Source: Candidatus Methylomirabilota bacterium (GTDB lineage: Bacteria > Methylomirabilota > Methylomirabilia > Rokubacteriales > CSP1-6). From it: a stretch of 64,000 nucleotides of DNA. Made by a program: the position numbers and the translations under genes. Position 1 is the stretch's first letter. Every line of letters starts with the position of its first letter. This document shows positions 35,920 through 44,247 of the stretch, piece by piece. Under the pieces are notes generated by a model that worked only from the letters and a program-made list of their open reading frames with translations, was not told the DNA's origin and did not search any database. The stretch covers positions 1 through 64,000 of the forward strand of contig DASTFB010000040.1 of the NCBI GenBank assembly GCA_035709005.1, read 5' to 3'.

Positions 35920-37326
35920 TCATTGCACGACCCCGGCCTCGCGGAGCAAGTCCTTCACGCGGAACGATCCGCCCTCAGGCACAAAGCCCTTTCGGATGTA
36001 GGAGTTCTTGTCGGCCGCCAGCAGCCCGCCGATCACCTCGGCCACGATGCGGCTGCCGACCGGGCCCAGCTTCGCTCCCTGATGGACGATTTCCGCCTCG
36101 GCCAGGATGTAGAGCCACAGTGGCGTCTGCTCTTCGTAGGCAGGATCGTCACGCAGGGCTGCCAACCGAGGAATCGCCTCGGCGATCTCTTCGTTGGTGA
36201 AGACGCGGAGGCCGAGACGCTCGGCGACCGCCTGTCCGCTGGGCAGCCCGTACTCACGGGCCCGCTGGATGTTGCGCTTGGCCAGAATGGCCGAACCGCT
36301 CGCCTCCGCACCCGGGATCGGTAGCGTGAACAGGCCGGCCGACAGCAGCGTGTCGATCTTCCGGCTGACATTCACCGCCAGAGGGAACCCGTCGACGTTC
36401 ACGAAGTTGGGCCAGAAGATCACATGGTCGGACGTGATCGGCCGACCGCCCCGAAGGTCGTCTGACGCGGCGGGGTTGAACACCTGGATGAAGGACCCAG
36501 CCTCGGTGAGGCGGTAGGCCGCGCGCACCTGAGAGTGGCCGAAGCGATAGGCGCCGACCGAGAACTCCACCGGCATCTCGGCCTTCGCGGCCTTCTTCGG
36601 ATCGTAGTAGCGAGTGCGGATTTTGCGGACGGTGCCGTTCCCGGACGCGATGAAGACGTCCTCGTACACGTCGGGGTCGAGCACCTCGGGCAGGAACTCG
36701 TGGACGACGATCCACTGGTGGCGCCACTCCATCAGTTGCCGGGCGTCCTTGAACTTGAAGCCATCGTCGATCAGCTTGTTGTGGGCGCGCAGGTACGCGA
36801 CATGGATCTGGGCGATGATCTGGTTCTCATCGTTACGGGGGTCTCCGATGATCGCCGACCCGTCGGGATTGCGCGGCAGGTCGAGGCCATCGGGGCCACC
36901 GATCCTGAGGTGCTCGCCAGCTGCCTCGTACAGCGCGGGATTGGGTTTCTTGCGATTGCCGTACACGCTGTCGAGGTTCAGGCGTTGATCCCGGTCGTTG
37001 GGGATCGTGGTGGGGTCTACGAAGTCCACCGGCAGCGGAAGACTATCCAGCGTCAGGTCGTGATCGAGGAACTGCCCGAAGTAGGTGAAGAAGGCCGGCA
37101 CCCGATCCGGGTTGTTACCACTGCCATCCCCATCATCGGCGAGTGGCCCGCCTGCGACGGTGAGCGCGTCCAATGCCGCGTCGGTGGGCGCATCATAGGC
37201 TGGGAGCTCGGGAAACAGCCGGCCAAACGTTTGCTGCTGGGCCGCGCCTGCGGAGAGCGCCAAGAGTGCAGTCAGGAGGGCCGCGAGCAGCAGGCGAATC
37301 GGAAGCTTCGGAACACGAAGAGGCAT
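35920..37326 (-). CDS. exported animal-type haem peroxidase
   Basis: The 468-aa secreted protein has a signal peptide (LLLAALLTALLALSAGAA, ending near residue 29). Animal-peroxidase features are FFTYFGQFLDHDLTLD (distal His H89), IGDPRNDENQIIAQIHVAYLRAHNKLID, YRFGHSQVRAAY (proximal His H264) and ITSDHVIFWPNF. Members oxidise halides or organic substrates with H2O2 outside the cell. ATG 37326 follows AGGAGACCTG; ATG 37341 is too early for that site. A 75-aa exported protein lies 68 bp upstream on the same strand. Confidence 0.93.
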   Translation of the reverse strand: MPLRVPKLPIRLLLAALLTALLALSAGAAQQQTFGRLFPELPAYDAPTDAALDALTVAGGPLADDGDGSGNNPDRVPAFFTYFGQFLDHDLTLDSLPLPVDFVDPTTIPNDRDQRLNLDSVYGNRKKPNPALYEAAGEHLRIGGPDGLDLPRNPDGSAIIGDPRNDENQIIAQIHVAYLRAHNKLIDDGFKFKDARQLMEWRHQWIVVHEFLPEVLDPDVYEDVFIASGNGTVRKIRTRYYDPKKAAKAEMPVEFSVGAYRFGHSQVRAAYRLTEAGSFIQVFNPAASDDLRGGRPITSDHVIFWPNFVNVDGFPLAVNVSRKIDTLLSAGLFTLPIPGAEASGSAILAKRNIQRAREYGLPSGQAVAERLGLRVFTNEEIAEAIPRLAALRDDPAYEEQTPLWLYILAEAEIVHQGAKLGPVGSRIVAEVIGGLLAADKNSYIRKGFVPEGGSFRVKDLLREAGVVQ

Positions 37327-37394
37327 CAGGTCTCCTCTCATCGGGCGGCCGGCAGCAGGACGTGTGCCATCCTCGAATGCAGAAAAGAAGAGAA

Positions 37395-37622
37395 CTACCG
37401 GACGGGAGGCGTCACGGACATGACGAACAGCGTCCGATCATGTCGAGAGGGGATCGGCATGTAGAAACTGCAACCGTCAGGGAAACGGATTCTACTGCCG
37501 TTCCTGATGTCCACGGTCTTTTGCCCGTTGCCGGAGGCCTGAGGCGTCACGTGAATGGCGATGATGCCTGTGACGATGAACGCTACGGCGAGCCCGAATG
37601 CGCGGACCGATACACGTTGCAT
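37395..37622 (-). CDS. small exported protein upstream of the peroxidase
   Basis: The 75-aa product starts with a signal-like hydrophobic segment (FGLAVAFIVTGIIAIHVTPQA). A short basic mature part containing IRNGSRIRFPDGCSFYMPIPSRHDR follows. GGGGAGG 6 nt upstream of ATG 37622 is an excellent ribosome site, which argues for a real gene. It shares strand and a 68-bp spacer with the peroxidase, so both are probably co-expressed. No family was recognised; a helper or substrate for the peroxidase is speculative. Confidence 0.6.
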   Translation of the reverse strand: MQRVSVRAFGLAVAFIVTGIIAIHVTPQASGNGQKTVDIRNGSRIRFPDGCSFYMPIPSRHDRTLFVMSVTPPVR

Positions 37623-37850
37623 GCTAACCTCCCCTGTATCAAGATGCTGGGTGTTTGCCGCTAACGGGTTGACGCCAGCCTTGAGGTTGATCAGATCCTA
37701 CCGCGGTACCGAGCGGCTTGGTGGGGTGGTGTCGCGTCCCGTAACCTCACGTCCGGGCGCAGGAGCCTCAGCGCCGTGGATTGGCGCCGGTGTATTCTTG
37801 CCGGTGAGCACGACGGCCGATGAGCGTGCTGCTCCGTTTCATCGCTCTCT

Positions 37851-38262
37851 ACGCTCTTCGTGCTGGTCGGTCCTGCGCTGGTGACGCGCCTTGGCCCGGC
37901 CAGGGTCGTGGTGCTCGCGGCGACGGCCGGGGTTCTGCGCTGGGTGGTGATGGCCTCCACGACCCAGGCGGTGGCCCTCGCCCTCGTGCAGCCCTTGCAT
38001 GGGGTCACGTTCGCAGCGCTACATCTCGCTTGCATGCGCCTCATCGTGGCGATCGTCCCCCAGCACCTTGCGGCGACGGCGCAGGCGACGTACGCGGTCG
38101 GCGCCACGGCGACCACGGCCCTGCTGACCGCCGCGTCAGGGAGGCTTTTATGCGAGGCTCGGCGCGCAGGGGTTCCTGGTGATGGCGGTGCTCTGCGCCA
38201 CGGCCGTTCCTCTGGCATTGGGACTGCGCGCGGGTCGTACAGAGCACCTTCGCCTCCGGTGA
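37851..38262 (+). pseudogene. MFS (PPP/nucleoside-like) transporter, C-terminal remnant
   Basis: The frame at 37860 reads LVGPALVTRLGPARVVVLAATAGVLRWVVMAST, then HGVTFAALHLACMRLIVAIVPQHLAATAQA and ALLTAASG. After a frame change near 38145 it continues FYARLGAQGFLVMAVLCATAVPLALGLRAG to TGA 38260-38262. This is the last five or so membrane segments of a PPP-type MFS carrier. The first half of the gene is missing and a frameshift interrupts the rest. Confidence 0.65.
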
Positions 38263-38375
38263 CAGGGTCCGGACTCCTCCTCGCTGCTGCGCGGCGGCGC
38301 CGCCACCACAGGGGCGGAGCGGGCTGTCGGTCGGGAACGAGCGGCCCTACCTCGTTGACCGTCGGGTTAGGCTCA

Positions 38376-38804
38376 ATGAGAGAGGAGCGACTGCGCCGTG
38401 GACTGGCTGACGACGATGGCCTGTCCCGCCTGCCGGGCGACCTCGTGGTGCTGTCCGACTGGTGGGTGATCGGTGTCGCGGCGGCGCTGTACCTGGTCGA
38501 GTTTCTTGCCGACAAGATCGCGATGGTCGACTCGGCGTGGGACGCGATCCACACGTTCATCCGCGTACCGGGCGCCGTCCTTGCGGCCACGGCCTTCGCC
38601 GACTTCGACCCCACCTTGCGGGTGCTCGCCTTTCTGGTGGGCGGCGGGCTAGCGCTCAGCTCGCACGGCGCGAAGGCCGCGACCCGCGTGGCCGTCAACT
38701 CCACGTCGGTGCCGGGGACGGGCGCGGCCGTCACACCGGCTCGGCGTGGTCGGCCGATCTGCGGTCTCGCCCCCCTTGACCCTTTCCTCACGGAGGTCAC
38801 GTAA
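38376..38804 (+). pseudogene. DUF4126 membrane protein, truncated remnant
   Basis: LSRLPGDLVVLSDWWVIGVAAALYLVEFLADKIAMVDSAWDAIHTFIRVPGAVLAATA and FLVGGGLALSSHGAKAATRVAVNS match the core of DUF4126 proteins. The N-terminal membrane segment is absent and the C-terminus after VNS is replaced by unrelated Pro/Arg-rich sequence. It sits between the MFS remnant and pyruvate kinase. It may still be translated from ATG 38376 but is unlikely to be functional. Confidence 0.55.
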
Positions 38805-38827
38805 AATCCTCGGCGCGCGGAAGGCGA

Positions 38828-40231
38828 ATGAACAAGATCCCCGGTATCGAGCGGAGGACGAAGATCGTCTGCACCATCGGCCCGGCCACGTCGTCCCCGG
38901 CGCAGCTCCGGGCACTCCTCGAGGGCGGGATGAACGTGGCCCGGCTCAACTTCTCTCACGGTGAGCCGGCGGAGCACCGGGCCGTCCTCGCCCAGATCCG
39001 CGCACTGAGCAAAGAGCTCGGCATCCCCACGGCGGTCCTCCAGGATCTCGCGGGCCCAAAGGTCCGCATCGGCACGCTGGCGCACGGCAGCGTCGAGCTC
39101 GAGGCCGGTCGCCGGTTCACCCTCACGACGCGCCCGGTCGAGGGCTCCCGTGACCGCGTGTCTGTCTCGTACGCGGGGCTTCCCGCCGCGGTCAAGGTGG
39201 GCGATACGCTGCTGCTCGCCGATGGCGTCATCCACCTCCGCGTCGAGCGCGTCACCGCCGAAGATATTCATTGCCAGGTGGTCGTCGGCGGCCGTCTCGG
39301 CAGCCGCAAGGGCGTCAACGTCCCCTCGGGGCTGCCTGATCTGCCCATTCTCAGTGACAAGGACCTGGGTGATCTGCGCGTCGGCCTGGAGCAGGGGATC
39401 GACTACCTCGGGCTGTCGTTCGTCCGATGGGCCGAGGACGTGCGAACCGCCCGGGCCCACATCGAGTGCCTCGGCGGCCAGGTGCCCGTGATCGCGAAGA
39501 TCGAGACCCAGGCGGCCCTGGACCACTTTGACGAAATCCTCGACACCGCCGACGGAATCATGATCGCCCGCGGCGATCTCAGCATCGAGACGCCGTTCGC
39601 CCGTGTTCCCATCGTGCAGAAGCATCTGATCGCTGAGGCGAACCGGCGGGCCAAGCCGGTCATCACGGCCACCCAGATGCTCTTTTCGATGGTGTCCGCG
39701 CCGCAACCGACGCGGGCCGAGGTCGCCGACGTCGCCAATGCTGTCCTGGACGGGAGTGACGCGGTGATGCTGTCGGAGGAGACGGCGATCGGCAGGCACC
39801 CGGTGCGTGCCGTGCAGGTCATGGCCGCCATCGCGCTGGAGACGGAACGTGGCGCGCTCCAGGGCCCGCGACCGCCCGGCGCGCCGGCGGAGTTGCCCCG
39901 GAGCGACGAGGAGGCGGTGGTCCAGGCGGCGTGTCAGCTCGCGGCCCATCGCAGCGTCGACGTCGTCGTGACGGTGACCCGGACCGGCGAGACGGCCCGC
40001 TTCGCCGCCAAGCATCGTCCCGCGCAGCCGATCGTCGCGTTGACCGGCGACCCGGAGATCTGTCGGCGACTGGCCGTCGTGCGCGGCGTGCTGCCGCTAG
40101 TCGTGCCCGCGTCGAGTCAGGATCCCGAGGAGATGATCGCGGCTGCGCGTCGCGCGGCCCGAGAGCGCGGCTGGTCCGGCATGCGCGCCGTGGTCGTGGC
40201 ACACGATCGACTGTGGACGGGTCGCCTGTGA
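38828..40231 (+). CDS. pyk: pyruvate kinase
   Basis: The 467-aa glycolytic enzyme converts phosphoenolpyruvate and ADP to pyruvate and ATP. Hallmarks are RRTKIVCTIGPATSS, GMNVARLNFSHGEPAEH, LQDLAGPKVRIG, the B-domain insert, PVIAKIETQAAL (catalytic Lys), GIMIARGDLSIE, KPVITATQMLFSM, PTRAEVADVANAVLDGSDAVMLSEETAIG, and a C-terminal allosteric-type domain (VTRTGETARFAAKHRP). ARGDLSIE is a small change from the usual ARGDLGVE. ATG 38828 is 24 bp after the DUF4126 remnant, and no operon partner follows. Confidence 0.96.
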   Translation: MNKIPGIERRTKIVCTIGPATSSPAQLRALLEGGMNVARLNFSHGEPAEHRAVLAQIRALSKELGIPTAVLQDLAGPKVRIGTLAHGSVELEAGRRFTLTTRPVEGSRDRVSVSYAGLPAAVKVGDTLLLADGVIHLRVERVTAEDIHCQVVVGGRLGSRKGVNVPSGLPDLPILSDKDLGDLRVGLEQGIDYLGLSFVRWAEDVRTARAHIECLGGQVPVIAKIETQAALDHFDEILDTADGIMIARGDLSIETPFARVPIVQKHLIAEANRRAKPVITATQMLFSMVSAPQPTRAEVADVANAVLDGSDAVMLSEETAIGRHPVRAVQVMAAIALETERGALQGPRPPGAPAELPRSDEEAVVQAACQLAAHRSVDVVVTVTRTGETARFAAKHRPAQPIVALTGDPEICRRLAVVRGVLPLVVPASSQDPEEMIAAARRAARERGWSGMRAVVVAHDRLWTGRL

Positions 40232-40346
40232 TGGCCGGCGTCGGCGATCAAGCATCGTCGTGAGCCGTTCCCCAACGATAGCGCCATGGACGATGCCGAT
40301 GACGAGGGTGCCCTTGATCGTAGGCCGCCACCTAAGCAGCGCTTGT

Positions 40347-41345
40347 TTATTCGATCACCTCGTTGGCGCGGGTGATGATCGATGGCGGAACCGTGATTCC
40401 GAGCGCCTTCGCGGTCCGCAGGTTCACCGTCAACAAGATGCCCGAGCGTTCGTCCACCGGGAGATCAGCCGGCGCGGCCCCTCTTAACAGCTTGTCGACG
40501 TAGCTGGCGGCGGCCCGGCCGACGGCGGCGAAGTCATCGCCGTAGGAAAGCAGCGCCCCTCGCTCTGCCCACTCCCTGCGGTGCCCCACGATTGGCAGCC
40601 GGTGTTCAACACTCAAGCGGATGAGAGCGTTGGAGAAGGTGGTCCGCAAGCTCGACGCGACAACCAGCACGCCGTCGACCTCGCCCGGTTGGAGGGCACG
40701 GTAGACGCGTTCGGTCTCGGCCAGGGTCGACACGGTGCGCTCGACCAGGACGAGGCCAAGCGCCTGCGCCGCGCGACGCGCCACCGCCAGCTGGGGATCC
40801 GAGGTCGGGTCCTTCGAATTTGCCAGGCTCAGGACCCGTCGCAGGTTCGGATGCGCTTCCTTGAACAGCTCGAGCCGCTTGGCGATCAGCTCCGGCGAGG
40901 CGAAGCCGGTGATGTTCCCGCCCGGGCGCGCGAGACTCCGCACGAATCCGCCACCGATCGGATCAAGGACGTGCAGGAATAGTATCGTCGTATCGGTCTT
41001 GGCGGCCACCGCCGCGCGGAGCGCCTGGTTCTCGACCGCAACGATCAAATCGACACGCTCACGGGTGAAGTCGTGGGCGGTACGCCGTGCGGCTTCTTCG
41101 TCCTTCTGGTTTCGGAAATCGAAGCGGATGTTCTTGCCGTCCTCGTAGCCGAGCTCAGCAAGTGTCTGGCGTAGGGCCGGAACCGATGGTGGGACGTGGT
41201 CGAGCCCAACGTGAAACAGCCCGATGTGCCATACCTTGGCTCGCGCACGGGGAGTCTGGGCGGGGCTGGTGAGCGGCAGGGTGAGGATCGCCACACTGAG
41301 AAGACCCGCGAGGCCGTGCCATCGACGGGCACGTGGTCGATCCAT
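40347..41345 (-). CDS. ABC transporter substrate-binding protein (PF04392/TrpX-type)
   Basis: The 332-aa exported binding protein has a signal peptide (GLAGLLSVAILTLPLTSPAQ). ABC_sub_bind motifs follow: VWHIGLFHVG, LRQTLAELGYEDGKNIRFDFR, VDLIVAVENQALRAAVAAKT, DPIGGGFVRSLARPGGNITGF, and LPIVGHRREWAERGALLSYGDDF. ATG 41345 has CGGAGGAG upstream; a start at 41390 would be less likely. Permease and ATPase genes are not adjacent, an orphan arrangement common in genomes rich in this family. The ligand is unknown. Confidence 0.9.
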   Translation of the reverse strand: MDRPRARRWHGLAGLLSVAILTLPLTSPAQTPRARAKVWHIGLFHVGLDHVPPSVPALRQTLAELGYEDGKNIRFDFRNQKDEEAARRTAHDFTRERVDLIVAVENQALRAAVAAKTDTTILFLHVLDPIGGGFVRSLARPGGNITGFASPELIAKRLELFKEAHPNLRRVLSLANSKDPTSDPQLAVARRAAQALGLVLVERTVSTLAETERVYRALQPGEVDGVLVVASSLRTTFSNALIRLSVEHRLPIVGHRREWAERGALLSYGDDFAAVGRAAASYVDKLLRGAAPADLPVDERSGILLTVNLRTAKALGITVPPSIITRANEVIE

Positions 41346-41677
41346 ATTTGCTCCTCCGTGTCCATTGTGGTCTCGAGCGACTCTCATCACGTGGCCGGGT
41401 CAGAGGCGGCCGACGCCGGTGAGCTCCGTGCGTACTCCGGGATCGTGATCGTCCGTCGGAACGCTACGGCGCGCTGGATTGTCTCCCTTCTCCGATCTCC
41501 TGGCAAGGCGAGCGCGCCGCCCTGCTTCCCGTTGGTGCAGGGATCGTCGCGCCCGGGGCCCGGAAGGCATCGCCCTCGCGCGAGCCCCTCCGGGAGCCCA
41601 TTTGACACGCCCCATTTCTTGACTCCCACGCCGGGAGAGTGTCAGGAATAGATAGACTTTGGAGAACGGAGAATGTG

Positions 41678-42193
41678 ATGAGGCTGTCCATGATTTCGGC
41701 AGGTGCGCTCGTGTCGGTATTGTTGAGCGGCTGTGTCACTCATCATCCACAAACAGCGGAGGAGTTTCGTCGAGCTGTCCCGGGGGCGTTCATGGCCAAG
41801 ACCGAGACGTTCGAGGTCGATCGCCCGTTTCGCGATGTGGCGGCGACATTTCGAAAGAAAGCGCCCGAATGTCTGGAGGTGACGGTCAGGACCACGTCGC
41901 GAACCACCACCAGTTACCAGGTCATCGTCACCGAGTTCAATCCGACCGTTGTGGTGACCGAGAAGAGAGCCGAGTTACACGTGCAGCAGCATCACAAGGC
42001 GGGTGTCTTGAAGGTGACCAAGGAGCCCGCCGGAGGGTACTACCTGCTCGTGGCCGATGCCTACCCGGTGGATCAGCGCCGGACGAAAGTGCAGATGTTC
42101 AGGCCCTCCGTTGGTCACGGGGTCTTGATTCGAGCGGTCAGGGCGTGGGCCACCGGGGAAGATCTCGGCTGTCCGGATATGACCAAGAGCTAG
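41678..42193 (+). CDS. lipoprotein of unknown function
   Basis: The 171-aa lipoprotein has signal LSMISAGALVSVLLSGC, with the lipobox LLSGC near residue 17. The mature part is all-beta in appearance with AVPGAFMAKTETFEVDRPFRDVAATFRKKAPECLEVTVRTT and ELHVQQHHKAGVLKVTKEPAGGYYLLVADAYPVD. No known domain was recognised. ATG 41678 has CGGAGA about 6 nt upstream. Another lipoprotein follows 45 bp later on the same strand. Confidence 0.7.
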   Translation: MRLSMISAGALVSVLLSGCVTHHPQTAEEFRRAVPGAFMAKTETFEVDRPFRDVAATFRKKAPECLEVTVRTTSRTTTSYQVIVTEFNPTVVVTEKRAELHVQQHHKAGVLKVTKEPAGGYYLLVADAYPVDQRRTKVQMFRPSVGHGVLIRAVRAWATGEDLGCPDMTKS

Positions 42194-42237
42194 AGCGGGC
42201 CATCCGCATCGGGCGTGAGTCTGGTCTGGACGTTACC

Positions 42238-42525
42238 GTGGCGAATCGTCTCAGGATTGCGCTCGCGGTTCTCGCCATCGGGCTGATGACCGGTTGCTCG
42301 GGGATTCGGCCGTATCCGAATACGCTGGCCAAGAACGTGCGCATCCGGACCGACGTTGAGTCCGCCGTCTGCCTGGCGCACATGATGGCGCTGCGGGTCT
42401 ACGGCGACGCGCGCAAGGCTCTTCGGAGCCAGATCCCGATGCTTGTGCTGATGGTGTTGTACACAGTGAGCAGCCTGTGGATCCTGTCCCAGCCTCTCGT
42501 CAAGACGGCTGGCAAACCCGCCTGA
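42238..42525 (+). CDS. short lipoprotein-like protein with C-terminal membrane segment, possibly chimeric
   Basis: From GTG 42238 the 95-aa product starts with a lipoprotein signal (LRIALAVLAIGLMTGCSG) and continues IRPYPNTLAKNVRIRTDVES. It then ends with an unrelated-looking hydrophobic tail, SQIPMLVLMVLYTVSSLWILSQPL. A lipoprotein with a C-terminal membrane helix is unusual. The change of character around residue 40 suggests two gene ends joined after a deletion. It lies directly downstream of another lipoprotein gene. The start has only a weak ribosome site. Confidence 0.45.
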   Translation: MANRLRIALAVLAIGLMTGCSGIRPYPNTLAKNVRIRTDVESAVCLAHMMALRVYGDARKALRSQIPMLVLMVLYTVSSLWILSQPLVKTAGKPA

Positions 42526-42549
42526 TAGGTCGGTCGGCAGCGGCCGTCG

Positions 42550-43053
42550 TTAGCCGCCGTAGAAGACCTTGTCGCCGAGCTCCTTGAGCCAGAGAGTGGC
42601 GTCGTCCGGACGGCCGTCGGGCGACTTCGCGATGCCGGCCTCGACCACGCGGCCCACGAAGACGGAGTGATCGCCCTTCTCGACCGTCGCCTCGAGCGTG
42701 CACTCGACGAACGCGGGGGCGTTGGTCAGGATGGGCGCGCCGGTCGTCCCGGCACGGAATGGCTCGCCGGAGAGCTTGCCGCTGGCGACCTCGGCCGGCT
42801 TGAAGAAGGTGTACGCGAGGGCCTGTTGCCCCTTGCCCAGCACGTTGAGGGCGAAGGCGTTCGTCTCTTTGATGAGCGAGTGCGCGTGCGAGTCGACCTT
42901 GACGCCGACCGCGACGAGCGGCGGCTCGAACGCGACCTGCGTGACCCAGTTCACGGTGGCGGCGGACACCTGGCCGCTCTTGTTCGCGGCCGTGAGGACG
43001 TACAGGCCATAGGGGATCATCCGCAGCGCGGTCCTCTTCGCGTTGGGGTCCAT
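42550..43053 (-). CDS. flavin reductase-like FMN-binding protein
   Basis: The 167-aa split-barrel protein matches flavin reductase-like proteins: LRMIPYGLYVLTAANKSGQVSAATVNWVTQVAFEPPLVAVGVK, HSLIKETNAFALNVL, and SVFVGRVVEAG. It probably supplies reduced FMN to a monooxygenase or is itself a small flavin oxidoreductase. ATG 43053 has GGGAGGA upstream. It is monocistronic, and no partner oxygenase is adjacent. Confidence 0.9.
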   Translation of the reverse strand: MDPNAKRTALRMIPYGLYVLTAANKSGQVSAATVNWVTQVAFEPPLVAVGVKVDSHAHSLIKETNAFALNVLGKGQQALAYTFFKPAEVASGKLSGEPFRAGTTGAPILTNAPAFVECTLEATVEKGDHSVFVGRVVEAGIAKSPDGRPDDATLWLKELGDKVFYGG

Positions 43054-43119
43054 CAGCTCGTCCTCCCTGGTGTGTCGTGATGCGTGCAGGACACTAGCGG
43101 TCCGGCGCGTTGGACGGCG

Positions 43120-43467
43120 CTACCGCGAGGGTCCGGGGGGCGGGGGCGGCGGCGTGCCCGGGGGCGGGGGCGGAGCATCGGCGGGCAGGGTGCTTGCCGG
43201 CATCGCCCCCGGCGACACGTACTGCCCGCCCGAGATGGGCACCCGGTGGCCCCGGCTGTACATGCACTGCGTGTACGCCATGTCGTACTGCCACTGGCTG
43301 CTCGAGCCTTGCCGCTGCGAGGCCCAGGTGCGGCAAGCGGTATCGTCGGCGGTGAACTGCTCGAAGGTCTTTCCCGTGCCGGGGAGCGCGACTACGCGGG
43401 GAGCCATCGTGCACGCGGCCAGCGGCACTGCTGCGACGAGGGCAAGCACGGAAAACCTCAACGACAT
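43120..43467 (-). CDS. proline-rich small lipoprotein
   Basis: The 115-aa lipoprotein has signal FSVLALVAAVPLAAC (lipobox PLAAC), a central YDMAYTQCMYSRGHRVPISGGQ segment and a C-terminal poly-proline tail. The ACRTWASQRQG and QCMYSRG pieces recall glycine-zipper-type envelope proteins with conserved cysteines. ATG 43467 follows AGAGGTGATG. It is 17 bp after the Tyr-rich protein gene on the same strand, so both envelope proteins may be co-expressed. Confidence 0.7.
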   Translation of the reverse strand: MSLRFSVLALVAAVPLAACTMAPRVVALPGTGKTFEQFTADDTACRTWASQRQGSSSQWQYDMAYTQCMYSRGHRVPISGGQYVSPGAMPASTLPADAPPPPPGTPPPPPPGPSR

Positions 43468-43484
43468 GGCATCACCTCTTGGGC

Positions 43485-44141
43485 CTAGCCGGCACCGGGC
43501 TTCGGGGCGACCGGGATCCAAGGCTCCGGACACTTGGCCGCCTTCGGGTAGTACTCGCGTGCGCTGGCGCAGTAGTACCAGTAGCCTGGACGGGCCTGCT
43601 CGACGTACACAGGCGGCTCCACGACCGCGGGAGCGCTGTACGTGTAGTAGGGATAGGAACGAGCGTAGGGATAGTACGGATAGAACGGATAGAACGGATA
43701 GTAGGGATAGTAGGGATAGTACGGATCCCAGTAGGAATACGGCCAGCCCCACCAGTACGTGCCGAATCCCACGACAACCCCGTGGTCGTGGCGCGGACGC
43801 GATCCGCCCGGCGCGGGCGTGTAGTCGAATCCCGGACGCGCTGGTGCCGACTGGGCGGGCGCGGGTCCTCCGCCACCCGGCGCCGGAGTTCCTCCGCTCG
43901 GCGCTGCCGGGCGTTCGAACCCCGGACGCGCCTGGGCAGACGGGTACTCTCCACTCGATGCCGGCGGGGCCGCGGGGCTCGGCGCCGCCGGGCGAGCGGG
44001 GCTCGGCGCCGACGGGCGAATCTCTCGCAGTCCGGAAGCCCCTCCGCCGCCAGAGGCCGGCGCATCGACCCGCTGGGCAGCGGCCGGCACGCTGAGCAAA
44101 ATCGCAGCAGCGAGCGCCCCGAGGCCGAGCTTCAACCGCAT
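43485..44141 (-). CDS. Tyr/Pro-rich exported protein
   Basis: The 218-aa protein has a signal peptide (LGLGALAAAILLSVPAAA) and an Ala/Pro/Gly-rich linker. A low-complexity core repeats Y-Y-P and F-Y-P units around residues 140-160. A short C-terminal domain follows, with YYCASAREYYPKAAKCPEPW. The core is encoded by a 9-bp tandem repeat at 43671-43724. ATG 44141 has AGGAAG about 8 nt upstream (ATG 44159 is an alternative). Tyr-rich, Cys-containing exported proteins can be matrix or adhesive; that is speculation here. Confidence 0.65.
   Translation of the reverse strand: MRLKLGLGALAAAILLSVPAAAQRVDAPASGGGGASGLREIRPSAPSPARPAAPSPAAPPASSGEYPSAQARPGFERPAAPSGGTPAPGGGGPAPAQSAPARPGFDYTPAPGGSRPRHDHGVVVGFGTYWWGWPYSYWDPYYPYYPYYPFYPFYPYYPYARSYPYYTYSAPAVVEPPVYVEQARPGYWYYCASAREYYPKAAKCPEPWIPVAPKPGAG
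43671..43724. repeat. 9-bp tandem repeat, six copies
   Basis: Six contiguous units of consensus ATAG[TA]A[CG]GG encode, on the minus strand, Pro-aromatic-Tyr triplets. Degenerate copies flank it. Slippage could vary protein length in 3-residue steps without a frameshift. Confidence 0.85.
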
Positions 44142-44247
44142 AAGGTATCTTCCTGCCATCCCTTCTGGTTACAGGTTCCGGTAAAAAGCCCCGAAGTGCA
44201 AGTTGGACGGGCGTCTCACGCGCGGTGGAGCGGAGAACGCGGGGACC

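Noticed and set aside
37691-40015. 774-codon open frame on the minus strand
   Set aside because: It lies antisense to pyruvate kinase and the MFS/DUF4126 remnants and is Arg/Asp/His-rich low-complexity sequence, as expected for the shadow of a high-GC gene.
41602-41650. TTGACA and TTGACT boxes before the 41678 lipoprotein gene
   Set aside because: No -10-like hexamer sits at 16-18 bp from either box.
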